From the NCBI RefSeq assembly GCF_028746185.1, contig NZ_JAQIVH010000041.1:248001-312000 (forward strand): a stretch of 64,000 nucleotides of DNA, read 5' to 3'. Below the pieces are notes generated by a model, which saw only the letters and a list, made by a program, of their open reading frames with translations, had not been told where the DNA came from and ran no database searches. Made by a program: the position numbers and the translations under genes. Source of the DNA: Paenibacillus_E qinlingensis (GTDB lineage: Bacteria; Bacillota; Bacilli; Paenibacillales; NBRC-103111). Shown here piece after piece: positions 18,617 through 26,782 of the stretch. Each line of letters opens with the position of its first letter. Position 1 is the first letter of the stretch.

Positions 18617-18961
18617 TTGCTTCTGCCTCCAAGGATGCGCTATAAATGGCTGAATCATCATAGTTAGTGACAAAGGTATCAACTCTGTATGCAGATAGGA
18701 GTGCAAGGTGAATAATATCGAATACAACCATATTAATAATGCGTAAATTTGGCGACAACTCCAAGCCATTGAATTTAATGCTGGAAATGTTACCTGTTAC
18801 CTTTCTTAATAAATCAGCAATTCCTTCACCGCGGATTTGCACCACAGACGGCTCTCCAATTTAGTATCCGCAGCAAGTATGGCAGTCGGAGCTGCTAATG
18901 AATTTACCAGCATTGCAGACGTTACTACGTATTTCGATACTGTTTTCACTTTTTCACTCAT
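18606..18961 (-). pseudogene. Frameshifted secreted ORF, possible ILEI-like N-terminal half
   Basis: The ATG at 18961 opens a signal peptide (MSEKVKTVSKYVVTSAML, then APTAILAAD). The frame closes about 50 codons later. A second frame (from about 18850 to 18606) continues as VQIRGEGIADLLRKVTGN, INMVVFD and VDTFVTNYDDSA. The last blocks echo the RGiNxVV and FDTF motifs of ILEI domains. A 1-nt deletion or 2-nt insertion near 18850 would join the two. The ORF ends overlapping the ILEI/GDPD start by 11 nt. It may be one ancestral exported gene broken by two frame changes, or a decayed neighbour. A sequencing error cannot be excluded. Confidence 0.45.
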
Positions 18962-19100
18962 GATGAACTTCCCTGCTATTTTTTTGTGATTCTGACAGAA
19001 ACCAATGGTGTATTCTTAATATCTATGTAGATTTGTTTCACGTTGTAGAAGAACACCCTTCTATTAATAATATTTATATGTTAATCTACATTTTTAAATT

Positions 19101-19122
19101 TAGTCTATGGACTATGAGTATC
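19101..19122 (-). promoter_or_regulatory. Conserved 22-bp upstream motif, degenerate copy 3
   Basis: On the minus strand it contains ACTCATAGTCCATAGACT and matches copy 1 at 18 of 22 positions. The box TAGATTAACATA follows at the same 12-16 bp offset as in the other copies. It is about 140-160 bp upstream of the frameshifted secreted ORF. Confidence 0.5.
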
Positions 19123-19208
19123 ATACGCGAAATTTTGTCGTTTATTGTAGAAACGTGACAATAACACTCTAGTTTCTATCAATAACATAAAAGAAACCTG
19201 GTCAGACA

Positions 19209-19256
19209 AAAAATCTCAACAAAGAGAAATCGGCTATACCGATTTCTCTCTTGTTG
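19209..19256 (-). terminator. Terminator of the GH44 gene
   Basis: CAACAA-GAGAAATCGG and its complement form a long stem around TATA. On the minus strand it is followed by GAGATTTTTTG. It begins a few bases after the GH44 stop at 19261. Confidence 0.85.
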
Positions 19257-19260
19257 AAAC

Positions 19261-22200
19261 TTATTGCCCCACAAGCGTCTTCGTTAGAACAATATGACAC
19301 ACAGTAAGTTTAGGAATGGTGTAAGAGAAAGATGATCCATTAATTTGTGTAATAGGCTGACGCTCCGTAATGACCGAACTATTGCTGTCAAATGCCCACA
19401 CGCGTGCAGCCTTATACGTCTCTCCGCCGATATGGAAGACAGCATTCATATCATGATCATAGTTTTTATTAATCGCAATGAGGTGAAGATTGTTATCGCT
19501 ATCGGCGAATACAGATCCATAGATGGCACTATTCTCAATATTGTTTGTTTCAGCCTGAACCTTCACATTCCCGTATTCGGACTTGTTGCCATCATAATTA
19601 TTAAATATTCTGAAAGCAGCCGAAGAATAAGGAGCATCGCTAACTTGTCTTGCGGTTTTCCAATATTGCGCCGAATACACACCTGTCTTACCGAATATAC
19701 CTAACACATCTGTTGTTGCAATACCACCGGAAATATGATTTTCTCCACCATAATTGTACTCCGAGAATCCAATCTTGGTATCCTCGTTGTAGAGATCAAT
19801 CGACTGTTGAAGTCTGGGTATAAGTGGTAAAAAGGGAAGGAAGCTTGAGTTTCCAGTAATCCAGCTTGATTCTTTGTAGCTAGGATCCCATAGCGTTCTT
19901 GTGGCCTGAATACGCGCTTTATTAGCCTCTATATTATTATTCGTATCGCTTCGTGTAACTCTTACGCCACCTCCTGTTGCCTCCGGATACCAGTGAACAT
20001 CGAGCACATCGAGCAACCGCTTTCCTTCTTTGGCCGATTCCCTGCGCATTTTATCCAGATAGTAATCCATATACCAGTCATAGTTGCCTTTAAGCTGGCT
20101 CCAGTCTGCCGCCTGCTGCATATTATAGAATTCGCTAAATCCATATGCCCCCAAACCGAAGATTTGCGCATGAGGATCGATATTCTTGACCGCCTTGGCC
20201 AATTCAATCGATTTATTCAGTACTTCGGCACTTCCCGCAGGTGCCGGATGCATATAGGGATGAGTTTCTGACCACAGACCAGCCTCGTTATCAATAAGAT
20301 ACGCTTTGATTCCGTTTGACGTACTTGCATTACCGAAACGATTCACAAGGAAATTTACGAATTCGTCCATATATACAACCTGGTCCGTTACATTTGGCAC
20401 AAGCGTGAATGGCGCGTTTTTCGTCGCTTTTACTTCTGCCCATCTGGCCGAAGGCGCCGTCTGACTTGCGCTCACACTTCCATTTTTGTCATTAGCTACA
20501 TAACCTGCGGCTTGAAGAGTAACCAACGACAAGGCACCCTGTGCCAACGATTTCTCATGGAAGGCTGTAACCGCTATCCCCGGAACATTGTATTGGGTCG
20601 ATGGCACTTCACCGTAGTAAAAGGGAACGTAATTGTCGTTTGGCTGACCAGTCGTATCCTTACCGGCATTGGACGCATTCGTCTCCCAGTTGTAAGTAGT
20701 CAATCGATTGCCGCCCATTCTCCTCGACTTGAAATTCTCAGTTCCGGTCATGTTCTCATTCGTTCCATAGATGTAAGGGCTTATGGGGGCTCTCTCGGCT
20801 GTTGGATCTACCGTAAAGTCAACCGTAAAGGTGCCTGTCGTCGTGCTCAGTGTGTTCAGTTTGATCACAGGGCTCCAGTCTCCGATAACTAACCCATTCT
20901 TTGCTCTAACTCTGTAAGTATGCAACGAACCAGGTGTCAAAGCGTTATGAGCAAAAGAGTTTGCACTCCCTGCGCTCTGAGCGAATCCGTCCGTTTCAAC
21001 TTCGTATTCTGTAACGGATTCTTTCAGAATATCCCATGTCAAGCTTATCGAATTACTGGTCTTGGACGCCTTGATGTTAACTGGCGCAGGCAAGATTGAC
21101 GCATTCGTCATACGAACGGTAATCGGCTCACTCCAATAACCAAATTTCGAATCTTGATGTGTTCTTACTTTATAGGTATGAGGCATATTGGGATTCAACC
21201 ATTGGTCGGTGAACTGTGGAGACGTCAGATTAGTTGTCACGGTACCGTCTGCATCGATATCGTAGCTTGTTGCTCCATTTACGGGTTCCCAGGTAACGAC
21301 TATGGTAGTCGGCGAAGTCGGAGTTGCAGCAATTTGTTCAGGGAAAGCTGGTAAGTCGAACGGAATTGGAGAAGATCCCCACTTTAGTTCGCCGGCAATC
21401 AAGCCCACGACCTTATCATTATCCATATAGCTGGACGAGTTACTTCTATATGAGTAATCGTTGGACTGGTTAAAAGAAGACCAATCACTTTTATTCATCC
21501 ATGTGTAAACACCCTTCTTAGCACCGGGCTGCAACAAGCCGGCATCAGCGGTGAAACCGATTTCCAGAAAATGATCGGCCGTACCTGTCGTCATCGGCAT
21601 GGAGACAATCTCGGTGAGCACGTTGCTCTTGCTGTTGACTGTCGTCCAGAAATTTACAGACATCGCCTTCAATGTATCGATCGTAAAAAAGTAACGGACG
21701 CGGATATCGCTAAGCGATATCGGCTGGCTGCCCATATTCGTAATTTCAAACCCGGGCGACAATTGTTGTGAGGTGGAATCTCCGGAGGTTTTGGTTTGCA
21801 CCTTGATCGTCCCTGACACAGGCGCGGACAACGTATTCGCCGTGATCACAGCGCTCCATTCTCCTGTCAACTGCACGTTTTTGGCTCTCACTCTGTAAGT
21901 ATGTGAAGTAGCAGATTGCAATCCAGTATGCGTATAAGAAGTGGTTCCAAGACTATTTACAATCGTTCCATCCACCTCTAAATCATAGTAGGTTGCGCTA
22001 GTTACAGCATTCCAAGAGAGGCCAACAGTAGTTTGTGTAGGAACTGCCTGCAGGTTAGTCGGAGTGCCTAACGACGGCTGCGTAGGTGAAGTTACGTTGA
22101 ATTGACCGGCCTGGGTGTTAGCATGATAAGTCTGGGAACGGTCTGCGTTGTATACCCCTAGCTCAACTTTGTAAGCTCCAAGCTGAGCATTTAAGGGCAC

Positions 22201-22866
22201 ATTCCAATTGGTTACGAAAGATTTGGTTAGTGAGGCAACAAATGCCTCCGTATACGTTTCTGTCTTAACGTTGGTGCCATCTGGCTGCACTATCCTTAGT
22301 TCGACTAAAGCACTTGTATCTTGACTAGCTGTAATGGCAGCACTGACACTTAATGCTCCACCAGGAATGATTGTTCCGGGATTGACCGCTGCACTGCTCG
22401 TGAAGTTAAGGGTCTGCGTTCCGCCGCTAACTGTCACATGAGCAGCGCCAGCAACCCATTTACTCATACCGGAACTCCAACCAGCCCCAAAAATGCCTAC
22501 ACTTACTGTGTATGTTCCTTCAGGCAAATTAGCTGGGACATCCCATAGAAAAGGCACGTTTGTGCTACCACTTGCTGCAATTTGAACATTATCGACGACC
22601 AGCTGTTTAACTCTCGTCAAGGAAGCATTAAAGATTTCAACATCTACCAGTACAGCTACAGCTTGTGATGAAGCAACGTTCACGTTCAATGACACACTGG
22701 AGCCTGGCGCCGCGTTAGAGGGGGTAGCCTGAGCTGTAACTGTAAATGCAGCTGCTGCCTGTGCCCTACCAGATGCACCAAATGTAAGCATAGCCTGTAA
22801 GATTAATACAGAAACAAGTACGACGACGATGAAACGGAATGAGGCTTTGTTCATGGTTAATGGCAT
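19261..22866 (-). CDS. Secreted modular GH44 endoglucanase/xyloglucanase
   Basis: A ~1200-residue exported glycanase. A signal peptide (about 1-38) is followed by two Ig-like repeats (about 42-150, 155-262), a fibronectin III domain (about 265-350), a family 3 carbohydrate-binding module (about 353-504; GFEITNMGSQPISLSDIRVR) and two more Fn3 domains. The GH44 catalytic domain spans about 690 to the end. The expected catalytic Glu residues sit in IDNEAGLWSETHP (near 867) and GFSEYNYGGENHISGG (near 1037). GH44 enzymes cleave internal beta-1,4-glucan bonds, often in xyloglucan or CMC. The ATG at 22866 is preferred: AAAGGAG is 9 nt upstream, too close to the earlier ATG at 22872. It is last in the transporter operon, separated from the SBP gene by a hairpin. 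The Ig-like repeats resemble those of the protein at 34735. Confidence 0.93.
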   Translation of the reverse strand: MPLTMNKASFRFIVVVLVSVLILQAMLTFGASGRAQAAAAFTVTAQATPSNAAPGSSVSLNVNVASSQAVAVLVDVEIFNASLTRVKQLVVDNVQIAASGSTNVPFLWDVPANLPEGTYTVSVGIFGAGWSSGMSKWVAGAAHVTVSGGTQTLNFTSSAAVNPGTIIPGGALSVSAAITASQDTSALVELRIVQPDGTNVKTETYTEAFVASLTKSFVTNWNVPLNAQLGAYKVELGVYNADRSQTYHANTQAGQFNVTSPTQPSLGTPTNLQAVPTQTTVGLSWNAVTSATYYDLEVDGTIVNSLGTTSYTHTGLQSATSHTYRVRAKNVQLTGEWSAVITANTLSAPVSGTIKVQTKTSGDSTSQQLSPGFEITNMGSQPISLSDIRVRYFFTIDTLKAMSVNFWTTVNSKSNVLTEIVSMPMTTGTADHFLEIGFTADAGLLQPGAKKGVYTWMNKSDWSSFNQSNDYSYRSNSSSYMDNDKVVGLIAGELKWGSSPIPFDLPAFPEQIAATPTSPTTIVVTWEPVNGATSYDIDADGTVTTNLTSPQFTDQWLNPNMPHTYKVRTHQDSKFGYWSEPITVRMTNASILPAPVNIKASKTSNSISLTWDILKESVTEYEVETDGFAQSAGSANSFAHNALTPGSLHTYRVRAKNGLVIGDWSPVIKLNTLSTTTGTFTVDFTVDPTAERAPISPYIYGTNENMTGTENFKSRRMGGNRLTTYNWETNASNAGKDTTGQPNDNYVPFYYGEVPSTQYNVPGIAVTAFHEKSLAQGALSLVTLQAAGYVANDKNGSVSASQTAPSARWAEVKATKNAPFTLVPNVTDQVVYMDEFVNFLVNRFGNASTSNGIKAYLIDNEAGLWSETHPYMHPAPAGSAEVLNKSIELAKAVKNIDPHAQIFGLGAYGFSEFYNMQQAADWSQLKGNYDWYMDYYLDKMRRESAKEGKRLLDVLDVHWYPEATGGGVRVTRSDTNNNIEANKARIQATRTLWDPSYKESSWITGNSSFLPFLPLIPRLQQSIDLYNEDTKIGFSEYNYGGENHISGGIATTDVLGIFGKTGVYSAQYWKTARQVSDAPYSSAAFRIFNNYDGNKSEYGNVKVQAETNNIENSAIYGSVFADSDNNLHLIAINKNYDHDMNAVFHIGGETYKAARVWAFDSNSSVITERQPITQINGSSFSYTIPKLTVCHIVLTKTLVGQ

Positions 22867-22960
22867 CAACATGTTCTCCTTTCAATTCTTCTGATTTCCT
22901 TCAGAATTTTCCAGTCATCATGTCTGACCTGATGTGCTTTCCCAGCCACACCCCCTTTCA

Positions 22961-22990
22961 CGAATCCTGTATAAATATACACAGGATTCG
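22961..22990 (-). other. Intercistronic stem-loop between SBP and GH44 genes
   Basis: CGAATCCTGT and ACAGGATTCG pair in the 160-bp gap. No T-tract follows, so it is more likely an mRNA-stabilising or processing element than a terminator. This would fit very different expression levels of the binding protein and the enzyme. Confidence 0.5.
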
Positions 22991-23032
22991 CTGTTCACTA
23001 CCTAAAACCAAGAACTTTTATCTGGATTGAAC

Positions 23033-24727
23033 TTATTTCCACAGCTCAATACGATCCTTCAACAGCTTGTTAAACTCCTCTTCCATCTCGTGAACACCAA
23101 CAGTTTCCAAATCCTTCATGAACACTTCCCAGATCTGATCAAACTTTTCAGGTTTTGCCAGAACCGCTTCCGGCACTCTTTTCTTGACAATATCCTCTGT
23201 CTTTCGGGAAATAACATACGCAGGGCTCTGAGGAATGCTTATTTGCCAAGCGTCCCCCCACTGCTTCACTGGAAAATCAGAAGTTGGCGGATAAAGATCC
23301 ATCCACATACTTGCGTTATATTTAGATAATACTTCTTTCTCAATATCGGTATAACTCGCCTTAATTTGATCTTTAGAACGAATTGTTATCGTCTGACCCG
23401 TAGAATCCAGAACACCATTGCCATACTCAGGGAAGGGATACAGATAAACACCGATTCCCGTTTTCTTGCTATATTGAGGATCATTTAATCGCTTTGTCAT
23501 TTCTTCCTGCGGAATGACACGTTTACCATTCTCGATCTTGTAATTTACGCCTTCAATTCCCCAGTTGTTCAAAATTTGAGCCTCTTCAGAAGCCAACCAA
23601 TCGAGGAACTTGATTGCTCTTACTGGATCCTTGCAATTTTTGGAAATACCAATACCAGTTCCCCCAGAATATCCGCCTGTTTGGAAATCGGCATATTTGT
23701 AAGATTCGTTGAGGGTTAACGGATAAGTTCCATACATACGTCCTAGCTTACCTGCTTGTCTAAGCGCCTGCTCTGCATTTCTGTATTCCCATTTAGCATC
23801 GCTAAGCCCCAGCACACGGCCTGCCGAAATCTTAGCCACATATTGATCATATTTTTGCACAAAACTTTCAGGATCGAGTAGGCCCACATCGTTCATATGG
23901 TTGAGCCAGCGGAAATATTCCTTTTCCTCTGGTCTCGTGTAATGATAAACTGTTTTTTTCGAATCGGGATTCACATAGAACTCGCCATCATCAGGGCCTC
24001 CCGTAGCGAATAGTGCCGGATTGGTAACTGAAATTTTATATCTCCAGTCGTCAGCCAGAACCGAGAGTCCAATTGTCGGCTGTCCATCAATCTTCGGATA
24101 TTTATCTTTATAGGTTTGAATCGCCTTTTCAAAGTCCTGAAGAGTCTTAAGCTTAGGATAGCCTAATTCCTTGACGACCTCATGCTGCAGTTGAAAGCCT
24201 GTCGCTGGCTCCCATTTCTGTTCATTAACCCCGAGAGCACCCAAAGTGTAGATCGATTTATCTGTCGTGCTCCAACGCAGACGCTTAAAATAGTCACCGT
24301 ACAACTTTTTGATATTCGGAGCGTGTTTGTCTATCAGCTCAGTTAGATCGATATAGGCTCCTGCATCGACTAAAATATTCTCGTTCCCATGAGCAAAAAT
24401 CAGATCCGGATAATCGCCGCTCGCAGCCATTAGTGATATTTTTTGCTTTTCTTCACCGACAGCATATTCCATCTTCAGCTTTACACCTGTTTTCTCTGTA
24501 ATCATCTTGCCTATCGGACTTTCCATATTTTCAAAATTCGGATTCGACGTCGCACCATACATGGAGAAGGTGATTGGAGTTAGGTTGTCCCCTGATTTTC
24601 TATCCACAGCAGGCGTTACAGTAGTTTTTGAATCTGACACATCATTGATTTGGCAGCCTGTCGCCGAGACAGCAACCAGACACACGGTCGTACACAACAA
24701 AAGTAAGTTGCCTAATTTTCTTTTCAT
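23033..24727 (-). CDS. ABC sugar importer solute-binding lipoprotein (LplA-like)
   Basis: A 564-aa lipoprotein of the large LplA/YtcQ class that captures oligosaccharides for the LplB/YtcP-type permeases encoded just upstream. The lipobox is VSATGC (Cys near residue 25). Family-typical segments include ITEKTGVKLKMEY, GDYPDLIFAHGN, TGIGISKNCKDPVRAIKFLDWLAS and a C-terminal Trp-rich region. GGGAGAGGG precedes the ATG. It follows the two permease genes with a 34-bp gap and precedes GH44. The ATPase is absent, as usual: these systems share a remote MsmX-like ATPase. The substrate is inferred to be beta-glucan or xyloglucan oligosaccharides from the linked GH44. Confidence 0.92.
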   Translation of the reverse strand: MKRKLGNLLLLCTTVCLVAVSATGCQINDVSDSKTTVTPAVDRKSGDNLTPITFSMYGATSNPNFENMESPIGKMITEKTGVKLKMEYAVGEEKQKISLMAASGDYPDLIFAHGNENILVDAGAYIDLTELIDKHAPNIKKLYGDYFKRLRWSTTDKSIYTLGALGVNEQKWEPATGFQLQHEVVKELGYPKLKTLQDFEKAIQTYKDKYPKIDGQPTIGLSVLADDWRYKISVTNPALFATGGPDDGEFYVNPDSKKTVYHYTRPEEKEYFRWLNHMNDVGLLDPESFVQKYDQYVAKISAGRVLGLSDAKWEYRNAEQALRQAGKLGRMYGTYPLTLNESYKYADFQTGGYSGGTGIGISKNCKDPVRAIKFLDWLASEEAQILNNWGIEGVNYKIENGKRVIPQEEMTKRLNDPQYSKKTGIGVYLYPFPEYGNGVLDSTGQTITIRSKDQIKASYTDIEKEVLSKYNASMWMDLYPPTSDFPVKQWGDAWQISIPQSPAYVISRKTEDIVKKRVPEAVLAKPEKFDQIWEVFMKDLETVGVHEMEEEFNKLLKDRIELWK

Positions 24728-24761
24728 CGATAAACCCTCTCCCTATTTTTAATAGAATAAT

Positions 24762-25670
24762 TTAGCTTTTAACTGCACCTAGTGTTAGCCCTTTGACAAA
24801 AAATTTCTGTAAGAACGGGTATACGACGAGAATCGGAGCTGTTGCGACAATCGTAATGGCCATGCGGATCGATTCTGGTGATACTTGCATCGATTGCGCA
24901 CCGTCTTGATTATGCAGTTGGCTTTGGCCCCCACCGCTATTAGCAGTGTTTTGCAATATTTTCATAAGCTCGTATTGCAGCGTCGTAAGGCCTTCTTTGC
25001 CACTGTTATACAAGAAAGTATCGAACCATGCGTTCCACTGTGCTACGGCTATGAACAGCGCAATCGTCGCCAACACTGGCTTGCATAGCGGCAGAATGAT
25101 CCGCCAGTAAATCGTCCAATCACTCGCTCCATCCAGTTTAGCGGATTCTTGAAGACTATATGGCAAGCCATCCATATAAGATCTCAGAACGAACACATTC
25201 CAGGCATTCACGAGTCCAGGCAGTACATACACCCAAAACGAATTCAGTAAATGCAGATCCCGCATCAACATGTATACCGGCACCATTCCCCCGGAAAAAT
25301 AAAGCGTCAGTACCAGTACAAAAGAGACGAATCTACGCGCAAAATAATCCTTCCTACTAAGCGTGTACGCAAGCATTGAAGCACTGATGATCCCTAGAAT
25401 GGTTCCCAAGACCGTGCGCAAAACGGAATTCTGGAAAGCTGTGAACAACTGATTATATTGGAAGATCGTTCGATAGTTTTCCAGAGTGAACTTCCGAGGC
25501 CATATATAAATACCTCCTCGCACGGAATCCGTCGAATCATTGAGCGAGATCGCTAGCACATTCAGAAAAGGATAAACCGTCAAGATTCCCATTCCAATCA
25601 TAAAAATATACAAGAAACATCCAAATACTCTGTCCGCCCATTTTGAGCGTTTTCCTAGAAGCATTTCCAC
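24762..25670 (-). CDS. ABC sugar permease, YtcP/LplC-like
   Basis: A 302-aa inner-membrane permease with about six TM helices. The cytoplasmic EAA loop is seen as QESAKLDGASDWTIYWRIILP, just over the middle of the protein. The C-terminus PFLQKFFVKGLTLGAVKS is the hallmark ending of this subfamily. The start codon is probably the GTG at 25670 with GGGAGGAAGG upstream. The gene lies between lplB and the solute-binding protein, with gaps of 24 and 34 bp. Confidence 0.93.
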   Translation of the reverse strand: MEMLLGKRSKWADRVFGCFLYIFMIGMGILTVYPFLNVLAISLNDSTDSVRGGIYIWPRKFTLENYRTIFQYNQLFTAFQNSVLRTVLGTILGIISASMLAYTLSRKDYFARRFVSFVLVLTLYFSGGMVPVYMLMRDLHLLNSFWVYVLPGLVNAWNVFVLRSYMDGLPYSLQESAKLDGASDWTIYWRIILPLCKPVLATIALFIAVAQWNAWFDTFLYNSGKEGLTTLQYELMKILQNTANSGGGQSQLHNQDGAQSMQVSPESIRMAITIVATAPILVVYPFLQKFFVKGLTLGAVKS

Positions 25671-25694
25671 AGGCAGATCCCTTCCTCCCTTCCA

Positions 25695-26648
25695 TTAAAT
25701 AACACTTTCCTTAGTGATTCGCTTAAATATGCCATTAGCTGTCAACAGCAAAATAATGCTTACCACCGAGTTGAAGATGCCGATAGCTGTGCCGTATGAA
25801 TATCGGCCTAGATTGATGCCATAATTAAGTACGTACAAATCCAGTACTTCAGCGTAATCCTTCACTAGCGGGTTGCCTAACAGATATTGCTTCTCAAAGC
25901 CGATACTGGTCAGCCAACCGATTGACAGGATCAGCATCACCATGATGGTTGTCTTGATACCTGGCAGTGTGATATGCCAGATACGTCGGAAGCGCCCCGC
26001 TCCATCGATCGTTGCCGCCTCATAAAGTTCGGGATCAATGCTTACAATCGCAGCCAGAAAAATAATAGAGTTCCAGCCCGTCTCCTTCCACATGTCGGAA
26101 AGCGTGACGATTAGCCAGAAAGATTTGGGTTGAGCCATGAATTGCACCGGCTCATCAATCAGATGAAGGAAAAGCAGCATTTCATTGACAATCCCACTAT
26201 CGATCGAAAGCATTTTGTAAATCAAGCCGGCCACAATCACCCAAGAAACGAAATGAGGCAAATAGGTAATCGTTTGAATAACCTTTTTGAAATTTGCTCT
26301 GCGAATCTCATTCAGTAGGATAGCGAATACAATTGGCACGGTATACCCAATAATCAGGCTTAGGAAACTCATTGCAAGTGTATTTCTCATAACCATATAA
26401 AACCTTTCATCCGAGAATAGCTCTACAAATTGCTCGAAACCAACCCAATTCTGCATCGAGAACGACTTACCTGGTCGATAATTCTGAAAAGCCATTGTCC
26501 ATCCCCAAACGGGGATGTAATTGAATACAAACACCCACAGGATGAAGGGAAATGACATCAACATCAAGTATCGCTGCTCTGATATTTGCTGCCATAAACT
26601 TTTTCTCTTCACTTTTGCGAGAGCCCCTCTCTTCGCTATTACCTCCAT
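25695..26648 (-). CDS. ABC sugar permease, LplB-like
   Basis: A 317-aa permease, partner of the YtcP-like protein. It has six predicted TM helices and the EAA loop (YEAATIDGAGRFRRIWHITLPG). The subfamily start (YLMLMSFPFILWVFVFNYIPVWGW) and the WKETGWNSIIFLAAI block are typical. AGGAGAGGTG precedes the ATG. It is the first gene of the transport unit; a perfect-consensus cre site lies 13-27 bp upstream of its ATG, between start and promoter, indicating CcpA control. Confidence 0.93.
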   Translation of the reverse strand: MEVIAKRGALAKVKRKSLWQQISEQRYLMLMSFPFILWVFVFNYIPVWGWTMAFQNYRPGKSFSMQNWVGFEQFVELFSDERFYMVMRNTLAMSFLSLIIGYTVPIVFAILLNEIRRANFKKVIQTITYLPHFVSWVIVAGLIYKMLSIDSGIVNEMLLFLHLIDEPVQFMAQPKSFWLIVTLSDMWKETGWNSIIFLAAIVSIDPELYEAATIDGAGRFRRIWHITLPGIKTTIMVMLILSIGWLTSIGFEKQYLLGNPLVKDYAEVLDLYVLNYGINLGRYSYGTAIGIFNSVVSIILLLTANGIFKRITKESVI

Positions 26649-26660
26649 TTCACCTCTCCT

Positions 26661-26675
26661 TTGTAAACGTTTTCT
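26661..26675 (-). promoter_or_regulatory. Catabolite-responsive element (cre)
   Basis: TTGTAAACGTTTTCT fits the WTGNAANCGNWNNCW consensus at every fixed position. It sits in the short leader of the lplB-ytcP-SBP-GH44 unit, where bound CcpA would block elongation or initiation. This predicts glucose repression of the utilisation genes but not of yesMN upstream. Confidence 0.8.
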
Positions 26676-26732
26676 TCTTACCTTAATAGCGTAACAAATT
26701 TAATATAGTCACAATACCCGAAATATTCGCTC

Positions 26733-26750
26733 AATTTTCATATGAAAATT
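26733..26750. promoter_or_regulatory. Perfect 18-bp palindrome AATTTTCATATGAAAATT
   Basis: A perfect palindrome immediately beside the yesN terminator and upstream of the lplB promoter region. Part of it may simply provide T-tracts for the hairpin at 26752. Alternatively it may be an operator for the transport unit. Confidence 0.4.
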
Positions 26751-26751
26751 A

Positions 26752-26778
26752 GAGGTGTGCATCCCACATGCACACCTC
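26752..26778 (-). terminator. Terminator after yesN
   Basis: GAGGTGTGCA and TGCACACCTC form a GC-rich stem followed on the minus strand by TAATTTTC. It separates the esterase-yesM-yesN transcript from the transport/GH44 transcript, allowing separate control. Confidence 0.8.
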
Positions 26779-26782
26779 CATG

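Noticed and set aside
19003..19066. Possible 21-aa peptide beginning GTG after AGAAGGGTG
   Set aside because: The ribosome-binding site to start distance is too long and nothing supports coding; the AGAAGGGTG is more likely shared leader sequence.
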